Origin: Tritrichomonas musculus
Taxonomy: Eukaryota; Parabasalia; Tritrichomonadida; Tritrichomonadidae
Assembly (NCBI GenBank): GCA_039105265.1
Contig: JAPFFF010000027.1
Span: 310,001 to 374,000 of the forward strand
Reading direction: 5' to 3'
Length of the DNA stretch: 64,000 nucleotides
Shown: piece by piece, positions 30,431 to 40,214 of the stretch
Layout: the number at the start of each line of letters is the position of its first letter
How positions within the stretch are numbered: the first letter of the stretch is position 1
Made by a program: the position numbers and the translations under genes
Notes under the pieces: model-generated
What the model was told of the DNA's origin: nothing
The model's input: the letters and a program-made list of their open reading frames with translations, nothing else
Databases searched by the model: none

Positions 30431-31007
30431 AGAAAAATGCAATTCTTTGATTTCGAGTAAATTATAAACCGACAAAAAATTTAACTATTTTTACGAAATA
30501 ATCAAAATTGAATGACTTTTATATAAATAAACTAAACTAAGTTTTTTAATTTATCCCTTCTTATCGTCCTCTCAAATTTGAATAAAGCTAAATATTTTTT
30601 TTTAAGTTATTAAGGCATAAATACCTTCATTCATTTCAGGTCGAGGCTCCCGCTATTACCTTAACCAATTGGGCTTAGCCCTCAAAGGCTCCCAAAGCTA
30701 TTTAAAAGGTATTTTTCCTGAATAAAAAACTTTTTTATATTCTTTTTTTTTTATTTTCATCTTCTCAAAACTGAAAGATATGGTATTTTAAAAAAAATAA
30801 TTTGTCCCTACTTATCGTCCTACTTTCTGAAGACTCATAGAAAATTTGAATTAAAAACTCTCAATTTTTTTGTGAATAAGGTAATAATTAAAAAACTTAG
30901 TTTAATATCATTCAAAAAATAATTTTTTTTCTTTTTAAAATTTCTGAGAATTTCAATTAAAAAAATAAAAATGGCGCAAAACTGCAACGTCGATATTACT
31001 ACGGGTA
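30431..31007 (+). repeat. R1 repeat, copy split by MITE A
   Basis: Its two parts (30431-30534 and 30903-31007) together match 10494-10700 with few differences, including the closing motif ATGGCGCAAAACTGCAAC then GTCGATATTACTACGGGTA. Confidence 0.8.
30535..30902. mobile_element. Tc1/mariner-like MITE A (TA target), proven by an empty site
   Basis: 368 bp with perfect 17-bp TIRs AACTAAGTTTTTTAATT. The host repeat at 10494 reads AATAAACTAATATCATTC where this copy has the element between two TA dinucleotides, so both the insertion and the TA duplication are demonstrated inside the window. It carries TTATCGTCCT twice in subterminal positions and a tRNA-like segment at about 30639-30700. Confidence 0.85.
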
Positions 31008-31204
31008 TTATCAAAAATCAGCCTGAATGTAAGTAATTACCTAAAGAAATTAATTAGATAAAAATTATAATAAAATAGATAAATAAAAGATAAAAATAAT
31101 AAAATTTAGTATATATGTGTAAAAACTTTATAAAAAGAGAATGATAAGGAAATTGATAAAATTAAAAATCCTCGCTACGCTGAGGTTTGTAGAATCCACG
31201 CATA
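31008..31204. promoter_or_regulatory. Leader region with GC-rich hairpins
   Basis: In otherwise AT-rich DNA, 31173-31188 (CCTCGCTACGCTGAGG) and 31201-31221 (AATGGGGGC, TAC, GCCCCCATT) form hairpins. The second has a perfect 9-bp stem with a 3-nt loop and contains the ATG of the 338-codon ORF. It could be structured RNA, a repeat boundary or a replication/recombination site. No Inr-like TCA site is seen before the ATG. Confidence 0.4.
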
Positions 31205-32221
31205 ATGGGGGCTACGCCCCCATTCGTCCAATATAGTAAAGCGTCAGATTATGAAAATGATGAAATAATATTTAAAAATCAGAAAATTGAAGATGAGCGC
31301 CTTGATATAACGAAATCATTCATAATTTGTTACACCAATTTGAAACTGTCGCATTACTATTTCACAAGAAAAGAAATTTCAATTCATGAACTATTATGTG
31401 AAGATTTGTTTTTGAATGCAATATTCCGCCCAATGATGAGTCTTATTTTCCATTCAAAATGCCACTCATATAGCTTTTGTTTCAAAGTGATAGAGCATGA
31501 TGATAATTTCATTATCACCAATTTGAAAGACTTCATCATTGGTAATCCAATGTTTCACCATAAAAATGAATCATCAATTGATTTACAAGATTCATTTGGT
31601 TGGACAGTAACAAAGCCAAAGCATAATGATACACTTGAATTGAAATTATTAATTAAAAAAGATCATGAAATCAGCAATCCAGCAAAAAAAAAAAAAAAAA
31701 ACAATAATGATATTAATTTGAAAGAGAAATGCTTTGAATATTCAAAAGATGAAGTGATACCATACTCAAAAGAAATACAAGAAAACGATAAATGTTCTAC
31801 ATCAAATAATGATGAAAATTCATTTCTTTATTATCAAGAAAAAATTGAAAGTATTTTTGATTTCATAAATAAGCACAAGAAATATGTCCTCATTCCAAAT
31901 AAAAATGAAAGCATTAATATTGCAAATCAGGACAAAAATGATGAAATTATGAGGATAAAAATGATAGGAAACAATGTTGAACGCTATTTAATATATCCTA
32001 AAAAACTATGTGAAATGTTAATTAAAAAAATGACAGAAAGTCATCAAGAAATTATTGAAATCATTGATCAAATGAAAACACTTTTATACACAGAATCATA
32101 TCCAATACTGTTCGGGAGAATTTCTATTTTTGAACAAGAAGAAGCACCAAATATAAAAGAAGAGCCAAATATTGAAGAAATCAATGAAAACTTTTATGAA
32201 AGAATTGGAGACTTTTTTTAA
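31205..32221 (+). CDS. Hypothetical protein, 338 aa
   Basis: The open frame has good coding composition but no family I recognise. The first residues (MGATPPFVQ) come from a GC-rich hairpin and look unlike the rest, so the true start may lie downstream. Residues 30-150 look like a compact globular domain with many aromatic and beta-type segments. A Lys run (PAKKKKKNNN, from an 18-A tract) separates it from a charged C-terminal half ending in an acidic tail (IKEEPNIEEINENFY). No signal peptide or membrane span. It directly follows the R1 repeat, so a mobile-element origin is possible. Confidence 0.55.
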   Translation: MGATPPFVQYSKASDYENDEIIFKNQKIEDERLDITKSFIICYTNLKLSHYYFTRKEISIHELLCEDLFLNAIFRPMMSLIFHSKCHSYSFCFKVIEHDDNFIITNLKDFIIGNPMFHHKNESSIDLQDSFGWTVTKPKHNDTLELKLLIKKDHEISNPAKKKKKNNNDINLKEKCFEYSKDEVIPYSKEIQENDKCSTSNNDENSFLYYQEKIESIFDFINKHKKYVLIPNKNESINIANQDKNDEIMRIKMIGNNVERYLIYPKKLCEMLIKKMTESHQEIIEIIDQMKTLLYTESYPILFGRISIFEQEEAPNIKEEPNIEEINENFYERIGDFF

Positions 32222-32635
32222 TAAATAAGATTTTGATAAAAAGCAAAAAAGTAATTTAAATCTGGTGAAATTAATTAAAATTTTCTTTTAATTTATTGTA
32301 TTTAAGTTTAGGAGATCAGATTTTTGTTTAAATTTTCGATTTCTTAGATTATTTTTTTTCTTATGCAATTGCATTCTTCATTCTGTCTGAAATTTATAAA
32401 TCATTGAAAATCATTAAAAATCGTTTGAAATTTAATAAAAATGTCAGACAACCTCCTTAGAGCCTAGATTTTTTTATACCAACTTAATAAATAGAATGTA
32501 CATTTTTAATTTCAAAATTTACTATTCTAGAGATATGTATAAACCATTTATCATAAATTTATATAAATGCTAATGTTTATATATACATTCTTTCTTTTCT
32601 TTATATTTAAAATACATTTTATATAATAAAACAAT
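32222..32635. other. Convergent intergenic spacer
   Basis: AT-rich spacer between the plus-strand 338-aa gene and the minus-strand gene below. Nothing recognised. Confidence 0.4.
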
Positions 32636-32637
32636 TA

Positions 32638-33303
32638 TGTCAATTTTTCATATGTTTTTCCACTCTTTTTATTTGATCGAAACAGATGAAAGAATGAATT
32701 GTTAGATTTACAATTTGTACATGAATTATCAATTTTGATTTTCCCTTTTGAAACTGGCTTATATCTTTTTCGAACATCAAGAACTTGGGCTATTTTATAA
32801 TCTTTGTTTTTTTGATATCAAATAAAAAGTCCTTCATCTTTGAATTCTGGAGTTATAATATTAAATATTCGATCTGTAATTTCTGGTTTAATAATTTTTT
32901 TAATCCTGAATAATACATAAGGTGTATATAAATATTGAACTTCTTGAAAAGATTGATCTTCTTTTTTGTACGATATTCTGAAAGTTTTTTGAATAATAAA
33001 TTTTTGATTCTCATCAGTCGTGAATGCATTAATAAGATCTTCAAAAGATTTTACGCTTGGAAAGAAGACCGTATTAACCATAGCTCCATTAATAATAATG
33101 TTTCCCCTCATGGGATATAATGGTGTGTAAACATTGATATATTGAACATTTTCAATATTAATAACAACTCTATATAAACTGGAAAAAAAATCTAAACTTG
33201 GATCATTAATTTCTTTAAACAGTTGTTCAACTCTTTTGTCTAATGATTTCGAAAGAATCTTGTTTGTTACAAATCTGCAATCGTCTAGATCTATTTTTTG
33301 CAT
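32638..33303 (-). CDS. Hypothetical protein with in-frame TGA (161 aa, then an open extension)
   Basis: From ATG 33303 the frame runs 161 codons to a TGA at 32818. Beyond it the same frame stays open for about another 58 codons to the TAA at about 32638-32640 and looks coding: it is basic and contains CTNCKSNNSFFHLFRSNKK. Either the gene ends at 32818 and the rest is chance or relic, or the TGA is a recent nonsense mutation in a ~220-aa protein. The N-terminal part (FFSSLYRVVINIENVQYINVY...) has alternating beta-type sequence with no recognised family. The single CxxC is too little for a finger call. Confidence 0.5.
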
Positions 33304-33781
33304 TTTTCAATAATGATTTAAATAGATTTTTAAATTTTTTTGAATGAATTTGAAATTAAAAAAAAATAAGCCCATTATTTTTTCTCTCAATTAATTAGAC
33401 AAAAAAACATTTATTTCAATTTTAAAAATATTTATTTCAATTTTATTATTTCTTTTCAATTAATTGATCTAATTCGATTATGCCAATTAAAGATTCAAAA
33501 ATTATAATTATTGACTAACAATCTTGCAATTAGAAGTTACACTTGGATTTTTATCCATACACCATTATGCTTCTTTTATTTTTATGATTTTTGCTTGACA
33601 TTTCCAGTATTCAGTATAAATATTTCAAAATTTAATTTTAAATTAATAAAGAGCAATGTAAAATTTATTATATTATAAAGCATATCATAAAAAATATTAC
33701 TTTTGAAATTAGAATTATGAATTTTATAAAAACAATTGAAAAAAAAAGAATTCTCATAAAGTGACAAAAATATCAAAACCA
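33304..33781. other. Intergenic spacer
   Basis: AT-rich, with several repeats of ATTTATTTCAATTTTA (33410-33450). No gene accepted. Confidence 0.4.
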
Positions 33782-33875
33782 ATATTTGAATTTAAGAAAT
33801 AACCATCAAAGCATTTAAGACAGATTTTATCATCTTCACATTCAAGGCAGTTATCAATGCATTTTTGAATATGTA
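33782..33875 (-). pseudogene. Inverted fragment of the VSP-like gene
   Basis: The minus strand encodes KCIDNCLECEDDKICLKC and FDGYFLNSN, almost base-for-base the segment at 35738-35822 of the plus-strand gene (one G/A difference in the core), then diverges. A further Cys-rich scrap (VQNCFDCC) lies just upstream on the same strand near 33930-33960, separated by unrelated DNA. It is a recent partial inverted duplication or the remnant of a tandem paralogue. Confidence 0.75.
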
Positions 33876-33964
33876 TAAATATATAACTCTTAAATTCAAA
33901 TAAAGGCTGACCTCTTTGATCTTTTTATTATTCGACAGCAATCAAAACAATTTTGAACAATAAC

Positions 33965-35148
33965 AACAAAAAACTGTATTTGATTATGTATAAATATATA
34001 ACTCGAAACTTTAATATGAATATTATTTAATCCTGGAAGATATGAAGATGAACAAATATTTTTAATATTTTTATAATTATTTTCTCTTTTTTCATACAAA
34101 TATATCACAATCATAATTATACATGAATTATTTTTTTGCTGATTAAATAATTATATAAGGATTATTATTTAATTTTTGCTGATTAGCAATATCTATCAGA
34201 TAACAATACTAAATTCTAACTGATTAGAATAAAGAAAACTTCTATTTGGTGAGGAAAATGCAAATCAATAAATGTTATTAATAACTTTATAAAGGTATTA
34301 CTTCATCTCACATGATTTTTTGTGATTTAAATTTGAGTCATAATTCTGGGTTATAAAATCATATGTATTTTTTTTATTATTCACTCAAATAATATGAAAG
34401 CAAATTCAAAATTAAAAGAAGATCGTTTTTTATTTCAATGAATAATAAATTGTTTTTTTTTTTTTATACAACGTTCTATATTGAATGCTTGTTTGTAATA
34501 ACAATTTTCTTGCATGAATAAAATTGCAAATTGTAATAAATTTAATTATAAAAAATATTAAATTGCTCAAAATGAAAAACTCAATTGAAAAAGTCATTAT
34601 AAATCTACTTTTGTATTCATAGTTTTTTTTTTTTTTTTTTTTTTTTTTTATTTTGAACAAATATTATCATTCAAAAAATATTATTATTTAATATGCTTGA
34701 ATAAGATGATTTTATCAAAAATATGAATTACATATTTAGATTTATTCAAAAAAAGATTGAATACATTTTGAGAAACTGATTGTCTTTGATACTCAATTTT
34801 TTTTACATCATTCAAATATTGAAAGAGCACGTTATAGCTTTTCAATAATTATTGAAAAAAAATTAAACTAATAAAATGATTGTATCTTTTTTGGAATAAT
34901 TGATTAATAATATTATAAATAAATTTTAATATTTATTATATGTCAAAATATTAAATCTGTAATAATTAAAAAATTTGTTCTTTTGGAAACAAGATATTTA
35001 ATCAAAATAAAAATTTTTTTGGATAAAAATGAAAAAGTTCAAATAAAATAAAATACTAAATTTGATTCAAATAATCAAAAAAGTTCAAATAAAATTTATT
35101 CAAAGAAAGAACGTTTTTAAGTTGAATTGCATCCAAAACATTAACTTT
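33965..35148. other. AT-rich upstream region with homopolymers
   Basis: Holds T runs at 34454-34465 and 34623-34649 (the second about 27 T) and no supportable gene. Minus frames here encode only poly-Lys and low-complexity sequence. Confidence 0.45.
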
Positions 35149-35160
35149 TCATTTCATTTT
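35149..35160 (+). promoter_or_regulatory. Inr-like sites before the VSP-like gene
   Basis: Two overlapping TCATTT motifs (35149 and 35154) lie 6-17 nt before the ATG at 35166. They fit the parabasalid initiator consensus TCA(Y)(W)(W) and the very short leaders typical of these genomes. Confidence 0.5.
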
Positions 35161-35165
35161 TAAAA

Positions 35166-36713
35166 ATGAACATTATAATATTGTTCTCAATATTCCTTAG
35201 TTTCTCAACAAGCGACTGTTTTATTCCAGAATGTGAGGAATGCAATGAAGATGGAAGCCAATGTATAGCTTGTTCTAGTAATTATTTTTTCATTGATAAT
35301 GAAATAAATAGCAAAACTTTTGGCAAATGCGTTTCATGCCAGCCACATTGCATAAAATGTGATGACTTATCCAAATGTACTAAATGCGAACGTGGTTTTG
35401 GAAAAAATGAAAAAGGTGAATGCGTTGCATGCCAAGACAAGCATTGCAAGTATTGCCATAATGATTATACTAAATGTGAAGAATGCGAAGAAATAAATGA
35501 TCTGGAGTATGTAATAGAAAATGGAAAATGCGTTACATGTCAAGTTCCGAATTGTCATAGCTGCATATCATCAAGCTCAACAACATGCGAAGAATGTGAA
35601 GATGGATTTTACGTCAATGTTCAAGGAAAATGTGAAAAATGTGAGCAAAACTGCAGAGAATGCTCACCAAGTGATCCAACGGAATGTGATTCACCAATGG
35701 ATGGATATTATGTCGATGAAATTGATAAGAAACCACACAAATGCATTGATAACTGCCTTGAATGTGAAGATGATAAAATCTGTCTTAAGTGCTTTGATGG
35801 TTATTTCTTAAATTCAAATAAAGGCTGCACACAAAATGATATTTATAACTGCAAATATTTAAGAGATGATAAATATCATTGTCTGACATGCAAATCTAAA
35901 TATGGAAAAGATCATAGAGAAAATTGTGTCAATTGTTCCGATCCAAATTGTAAAAGTTGTTCTGATGACTACAATACGTGTAAATCATGCAGAGATGGTT
36001 ATATTTTGGATTCAAACTTTCAATGCATTTTAGAAAAAACTGGTCAATATTGCTTGAAATATAAAAATAAATTTGAGTGCGAGGTTTGCATTGAAGGATA
36101 TGGTTTAAATGGGAAATCAGAATGTATCCCATGTGGAGATACTAACTGCAGAGCATGCAATTCTTATTCACATTGTGAAACTTGCAAAGAAGGTTACAGT
36201 TTCGATTATAGACGAACTTGCTCTAAATGTGAAGTCGAAAACTGCGCTGATTGCGAATCAAATTTAAAAATATGCAAAGATTGCATTGCTGGCTTTTATA
36301 ACAAAGATAACAAATGCATCAAATGCGCAGCTTCAAATTGCAAAACATGCAGTGAAGGAAGCAAATATTGTGATGAATGTGCAGATGGTTACATCTTCGA
36401 TTTAACAAAAGGAAGCTTAACACATGGCGAATGCGTTCCATTAAAAATATCAAATTGCGAACTAAGTCCATATTATAATTCTGATAAGTGTTCCATTTGC
36501 ATGTTTGATTACATTCTCAATGAAGATAAAACTCGATGCGTTGCAAGATGGTTACCACAAGCCACAAAAAATAAAAAGAAGTTGACATCTGGAGCAATTG
36601 CTGGAATTGTAATTGCATGCTTAGTCGTTGTAGGAGTAGCAATTTTCATTGCCATTTATTTCCTAAAAATTAGAAAAGCTGCAACAGGCAATTCTGAATC
36701 CCAACAAAATTAA
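35166..36713 (+). CDS. VSP-like cysteine-rich surface protein (type I membrane protein)
   Basis: 515 residues: signal peptide 1-18 (MNIIILFSIFLSFSTSDC), then roughly 20 units of CxxC-rich, furin/EGF-like repeats (about 19-460, for example C..C...C..C.DGY). There follows a short spacer, a C-terminal membrane span (about 475-500, GAIAGIVIACLVVVGVAIF) and a short tail (KIRKAATGNSESQQN). This is the layout of Giardia VSP-like and leishmanolysin-neighbour surface proteins that trichomonads carry in families. It should be disulfide-rich and face the outside of the cell. A nearly identical piece lies inverted at 33782-33875, so there is or was a local paralogue. It converges on the Med14 gene with 49 bp between stops. 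Confidence 0.88.
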   Translation: MNIIILFSIFLSFSTSDCFIPECEECNEDGSQCIACSSNYFFIDNEINSKTFGKCVSCQPHCIKCDDLSKCTKCERGFGKNEKGECVACQDKHCKYCHNDYTKCEECEEINDLEYVIENGKCVTCQVPNCHSCISSSSTTCEECEDGFYVNVQGKCEKCEQNCRECSPSDPTECDSPMDGYYVDEIDKKPHKCIDNCLECEDDKICLKCFDGYFLNSNKGCTQNDIYNCKYLRDDKYHCLTCKSKYGKDHRENCVNCSDPNCKSCSDDYNTCKSCRDGYILDSNFQCILEKTGQYCLKYKNKFECEVCIEGYGLNGKSECIPCGDTNCRACNSYSHCETCKEGYSFDYRRTCSKCEVENCADCESNLKICKDCIAGFYNKDNKCIKCAASNCKTCSEGSKYCDECADGYIFDLTKGSLTHGECVPLKISNCELSPYYNSDKCSICMFDYILNEDKTRCVARWLPQATKNKKKLTSGAIAGIVIACLVVVGVAIFIAIYFLKIRKAATGNSESQQN

Positions 36714-36762
36714 ATAAACAATCATTTATTTTTAAATATTTATTTCTTTGTAAATATATTTT

Positions 36763-39702
36763 TTATACACTAAATTGATCAAAAATTGACAATTTAGGAT
36801 TTAAATGCAAATATATATCAGTAAACTCTTTTGTTGAAATTCTTCTGTCTGTATCATTCTTTCGAATTCTAAGCGATGGAGTTGACGGATCATCGAAGAA
36901 TAGTGTTATTTTTTGATCATTTTCAATTATTATCAGTTCAGCTGTTAATTCTTTTGAATCAATTTTCATGAAATCTGCCATATCATCCCATTTCAAGGAA
37001 TCAATTCGATGAGGTTGAATTAATTCCTTCAAAACATTTAACATACTTACGATACAGTTGTCAGTAAACAATAACAAACCTAAAATGAACATGAAAATTT
37101 TCTTTTTCTTAACAAAATTAATTTTCAAAGCATAAATGGCCGATGTGATTTGAATGAGAGATGGGAATGAAGGAGATGATATTCGAATTCCTTGTTCATC
37201 CAAAACAGCTTGGACTAAATAAAATCGAGTTCCTTTTCCATAGACTTTTCCTTTATTGTAAAACAAATGATCAATTTTCATCAATTTAAAAGCAGTTATT
37301 AATTCATCATAATTTTCAATTTCGGCTTTGATTTTGGCTATGTCAAAAATTGTCATATATACAATTGCAATTGGAGCCTTACTCTCATGAATTTTAAAAA
37401 AATTACCAAGAGGAACTAAAAGAATAGAACTAAAGCCATTCATTGAAACAAAGAGAGCTATGTGTGAATCATCAATTATTTTGTGAAAAATCATTGTTAA
37501 TTCATTTTTATATATGACAGAGAAAGAATTATCTTTAAAAAATGGAATAACTTTCCAATCTTTTGAATCAAAAACTTTGAATATTTCGTTTTGATAGTAT
37601 ATCAAACGACTAAAATAAGCAACAAGAACATCTTTGTCTTTTATATGTTGAGCATAATTAGAAAATGGCGTGCAATGAAGTTGTTTCATTTGAATTGAAG
37701 GATATCTAAATGGATAAAGAGTAAAATAATTGACCGAATGATCATCATTGTAAAAGATAGAATGATATGGTTCAAAAAATATTCTAAAATGAATTCCAAA
37801 AGGTTTTAAAAGTGTTATATAATTATTATTAAACACCAAGTAATGTCTAAGTGAGAAAACTAACATCCCGAAATCATGACAATTTGATATCAAATTGAAA
37901 ATGGAATCAACAAACCTTAAACTGAGTTTGTTTCCTAAAATAATAAGTCGTCCTTTTTCAATATAATGGATGAGGCGTTTTTCTATAGTAATTGACCAAT
38001 ATTCGTTAATATCTATTTTAAACCTGCAGCACATTGAAGGGATGAATATGGCATTTACATCTCTTTTACTAAATATTCCTTTTGATTTTAATTTATTTTC
38101 TAATTCTAATAAAATAACGTATATTTTGGTTGTGATTGAAAAAGATTCCAATTTTTCATAAACTGGTTCGTTATTACTTAAATTTGCTATTCGTTTAATT
38201 AACAAAGTCCTTGGGTTTAAATTTTCAGGACTATTATATCTCTTCAGTTGAAATTTTGGGTAACTAACCGTGTTAACTTTTTCATAATAAAAATTGTGAG
38301 AAAAAGAAAAATTGTATCTAATATTGATAGCTTCTTTCAATTGAAATTTTCTAATCAATGATAAAATATGAGGCTTAAAAAAATGGCAAAAATCAACATA
38401 TTCGATAAATTGCATAAATAAAGATGTTAATATTTTTCTAACATTAAGAAACATCGGTTGCTGGTCAAATTTATAATAATTTGAAATGGGCAAAAAAATT
38501 GGTAATCCACTTATTGGATTGAAAACTATTGTTAACAATGGATTTTTAATATCAAAGAAATAAATTGATATATCAAGAATTGATTCTGAATCACATTTTA
38601 AATATAAACGAAAATGTGAGAATTCAGTGGATCGCATTGCTCTTTTCAAATTACGCCAAAATCTTTGAACATTTGTATAGAAAACAATGTCACGAAGTTT
38701 GGACAATAAATCAGAAGCACTAAATTTTTCTGACATGTCAATTGTTCGGCAATAAATTGTGGTTGGCGTGAATTTGTCAGCTCCCAATTTTTCATGTTTT
38801 TCATTTATTGTTCGCAAGTCTTTTGGCGGTGTAAAAAGAGGTGATTTTGAATGTAATTCAATTCTATTTGAAATTAAATTAACTTTTAATACAAATATAT
38901 TGAATGGTTTATATGAATTTGGAAAAGCAATTCTGATTGAATTGCTCGCATCTCTAGTAATTGTGCAATGGAAATCATCCGCAAACATCGAAAGTTGACG
39001 AACAATTTTACCAAAAAAATTGATGACATTAAATGAAAACAAAAATGAATCAATTCTATCTAATTCGTTTGGCCTTTCTAAGTCAAATGGTCCTAATTGT
39101 GCAATGAATCTTTTAATTGATTCTAATGAAAAACAAAAATTTTTATCTAGTTGCATTTTGAGTCTGTAAATTTGGCACTTTTTTGAATTATTTTTTATTT
39201 TTAGAATTAGATGATAGTATGGTTGAGCATTTATTGTAATAAATTGTCTATATGCGTGAATTGATTGAATGTGCTTGATTTTTTTGTAATGTCCTAAAAA
39301 AGTGAAAAGTATTTGAAACCGATTCATCTGATTATTATTTTTGGCTAAAATTTGATTAGTGATAATATCGCCTGCTTTGTTTTGTTCAAAGGAAGGAAGT
39401 GCTGAATTCGCAGTCATTTGCTGTTGAAATTTTTTTAATTGGTGTAATATTTTAATTAGGTATTTTTCCCAGCCAAAAAAAGATAATCCCGAGTCAACTT
39501 CATTTATATTGGGGTTTAGCTTTGACCATCGATAAATAACAAGAAATCGCGCAAAACGAATCAGAGATAATAATAAAGTTTTTGATAACTGGTTTTTCTG
39601 ACAAATGGTTGGAAATTTAGGCAGATTTCCCAAGTTTCGCTCAGATTGATAAAGTATTTTGTGAAGTAAATATGAAACCTTTACTTCAAATTGAGAAATC
39701 AT
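36763..39702 (-). CDS. Probable Mediator complex subunit 14 (Med14/Rgr1)
   Basis: 979 residues, soluble, no membrane span. The N-terminal 110 residues match the Med14 signature: a helical stretch leading to LLSLIRFARFLVIYRWSKLN (family: tR...KLlVL.kW), then about 35 residues later FGWEKYLIKILHQLKKFQQQ and NSALPSFEQNKAGDIITN (family: L......a..P.fd...A.dVL..G). The long remainder has mixed alpha/beta character as in the Med14 backbone. Med14 is the scaffold joining Mediator head, middle and tail in RNA polymerase II transcription. The call rests on the N-terminal pattern, length and composition. Confidence 0.65.
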   Translation of the reverse strand: MISQFEVKVSYLLHKILYQSERNLGNLPKFPTICQKNQLSKTLLLSLIRFARFLVIYRWSKLNPNINEVDSGLSFFGWEKYLIKILHQLKKFQQQMTANSALPSFEQNKAGDIITNQILAKNNNQMNRFQILFTFLGHYKKIKHIQSIHAYRQFITINAQPYYHLILKIKNNSKKCQIYRLKMQLDKNFCFSLESIKRFIAQLGPFDLERPNELDRIDSFLFSFNVINFFGKIVRQLSMFADDFHCTITRDASNSIRIAFPNSYKPFNIFVLKVNLISNRIELHSKSPLFTPPKDLRTINEKHEKLGADKFTPTTIYCRTIDMSEKFSASDLLSKLRDIVFYTNVQRFWRNLKRAMRSTEFSHFRLYLKCDSESILDISIYFFDIKNPLLTIVFNPISGLPIFLPISNYYKFDQQPMFLNVRKILTSLFMQFIEYVDFCHFFKPHILSLIRKFQLKEAINIRYNFSFSHNFYYEKVNTVSYPKFQLKRYNSPENLNPRTLLIKRIANLSNNEPVYEKLESFSITTKIYVILLELENKLKSKGIFSKRDVNAIFIPSMCCRFKIDINEYWSITIEKRLIHYIEKGRLIILGNKLSLRFVDSIFNLISNCHDFGMLVFSLRHYLVFNNNYITLLKPFGIHFRIFFEPYHSIFYNDDHSVNYFTLYPFRYPSIQMKQLHCTPFSNYAQHIKDKDVLVAYFSRLIYYQNEIFKVFDSKDWKVIPFFKDNSFSVIYKNELTMIFHKIIDDSHIALFVSMNGFSSILLVPLGNFFKIHESKAPIAIVYMTIFDIAKIKAEIENYDELITAFKLMKIDHLFYNKGKVYGKGTRFYLVQAVLDEQGIRISSPSFPSLIQITSAIYALKINFVKKKKIFMFILGLLLFTDNCIVSMLNVLKELIQPHRIDSLKWDDMADFMKIDSKELTAELIIIENDQKITLFFDDPSTPSLRIRKNDTDRRISTKEFTDIYLHLNPKLSIFDQFSV

Positions 39703-39727
39703 TAAAACTTATAAAAATATCAAAAAA

Positions 39728-39807
39728 TGGTTGCTGTGGGGTTCGAACCCACGCCCTCTCGGACCAGTGCCTTAAACTGGCGCCTTAGACCACTCGGCCA
39801 AACAACC
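39728..39807 (-). tRNA. tRNA-Leu (AAG)
   Basis: 80 nt, class II. Acceptor GGTTGTT/AGCAACC (one T-G), discriminator A. The D arm GGCCGAGTGGTCTAAGGC is typical of Leu/Ser. Anticodon stem CCAGT/ACTGG encloses loop TTAAGGC with anticodon AAG. Long variable arm (TCCGAGAGGGCGT), then T arm GTGGG-TTCGAAC-CCCAC. It lies 25 bp past the ATG end of the Med14 gene. Confidence 0.93.
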
Positions 39808-40214
39808 TTCTATTATCTTTTTAAACTCATTTCATTTAAACAATAAAAGTGATATTTCAAATTAATTAGAATTATGCATTTAAGTTTTCAAATAATATTA
39901 TTAACATAATAATACAAAAAATTTTTTATCTAAAAGTACATTATTAATAGACATTAGATTTATTCACTCAAATTTTTTTTTTTGAATTTTGCAATTTGCA
40001 ATAAAAGTTAATAATACTGAGGAAAAAAAAAGAACATTATTATCTTTTCATTAATATCAAGTTCTTTGAGACTAGTCAAATATTTATAAATCAGAAAATC
40101 TGTCTTAAAAATATTATTTGATAATTTCAATTAGAAATGTTCAAAGCAACTACACATAATAAGTCACTTTGTATAAATAAAAAAAACTATTGAGAATGAT
40201 TTAAAAGCTATTTA
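39808..40214. other. Intergenic spacer
   Basis: AT-rich region between tRNA-Leu and the calpain stop; no feature recognised. Confidence 0.4.

Noticed and set aside
34430-34660. 76-codon minus-strand frame starting in a poly-Lys run
   Set aside because: Generated by T homopolymers; no family resemblance or promoter.
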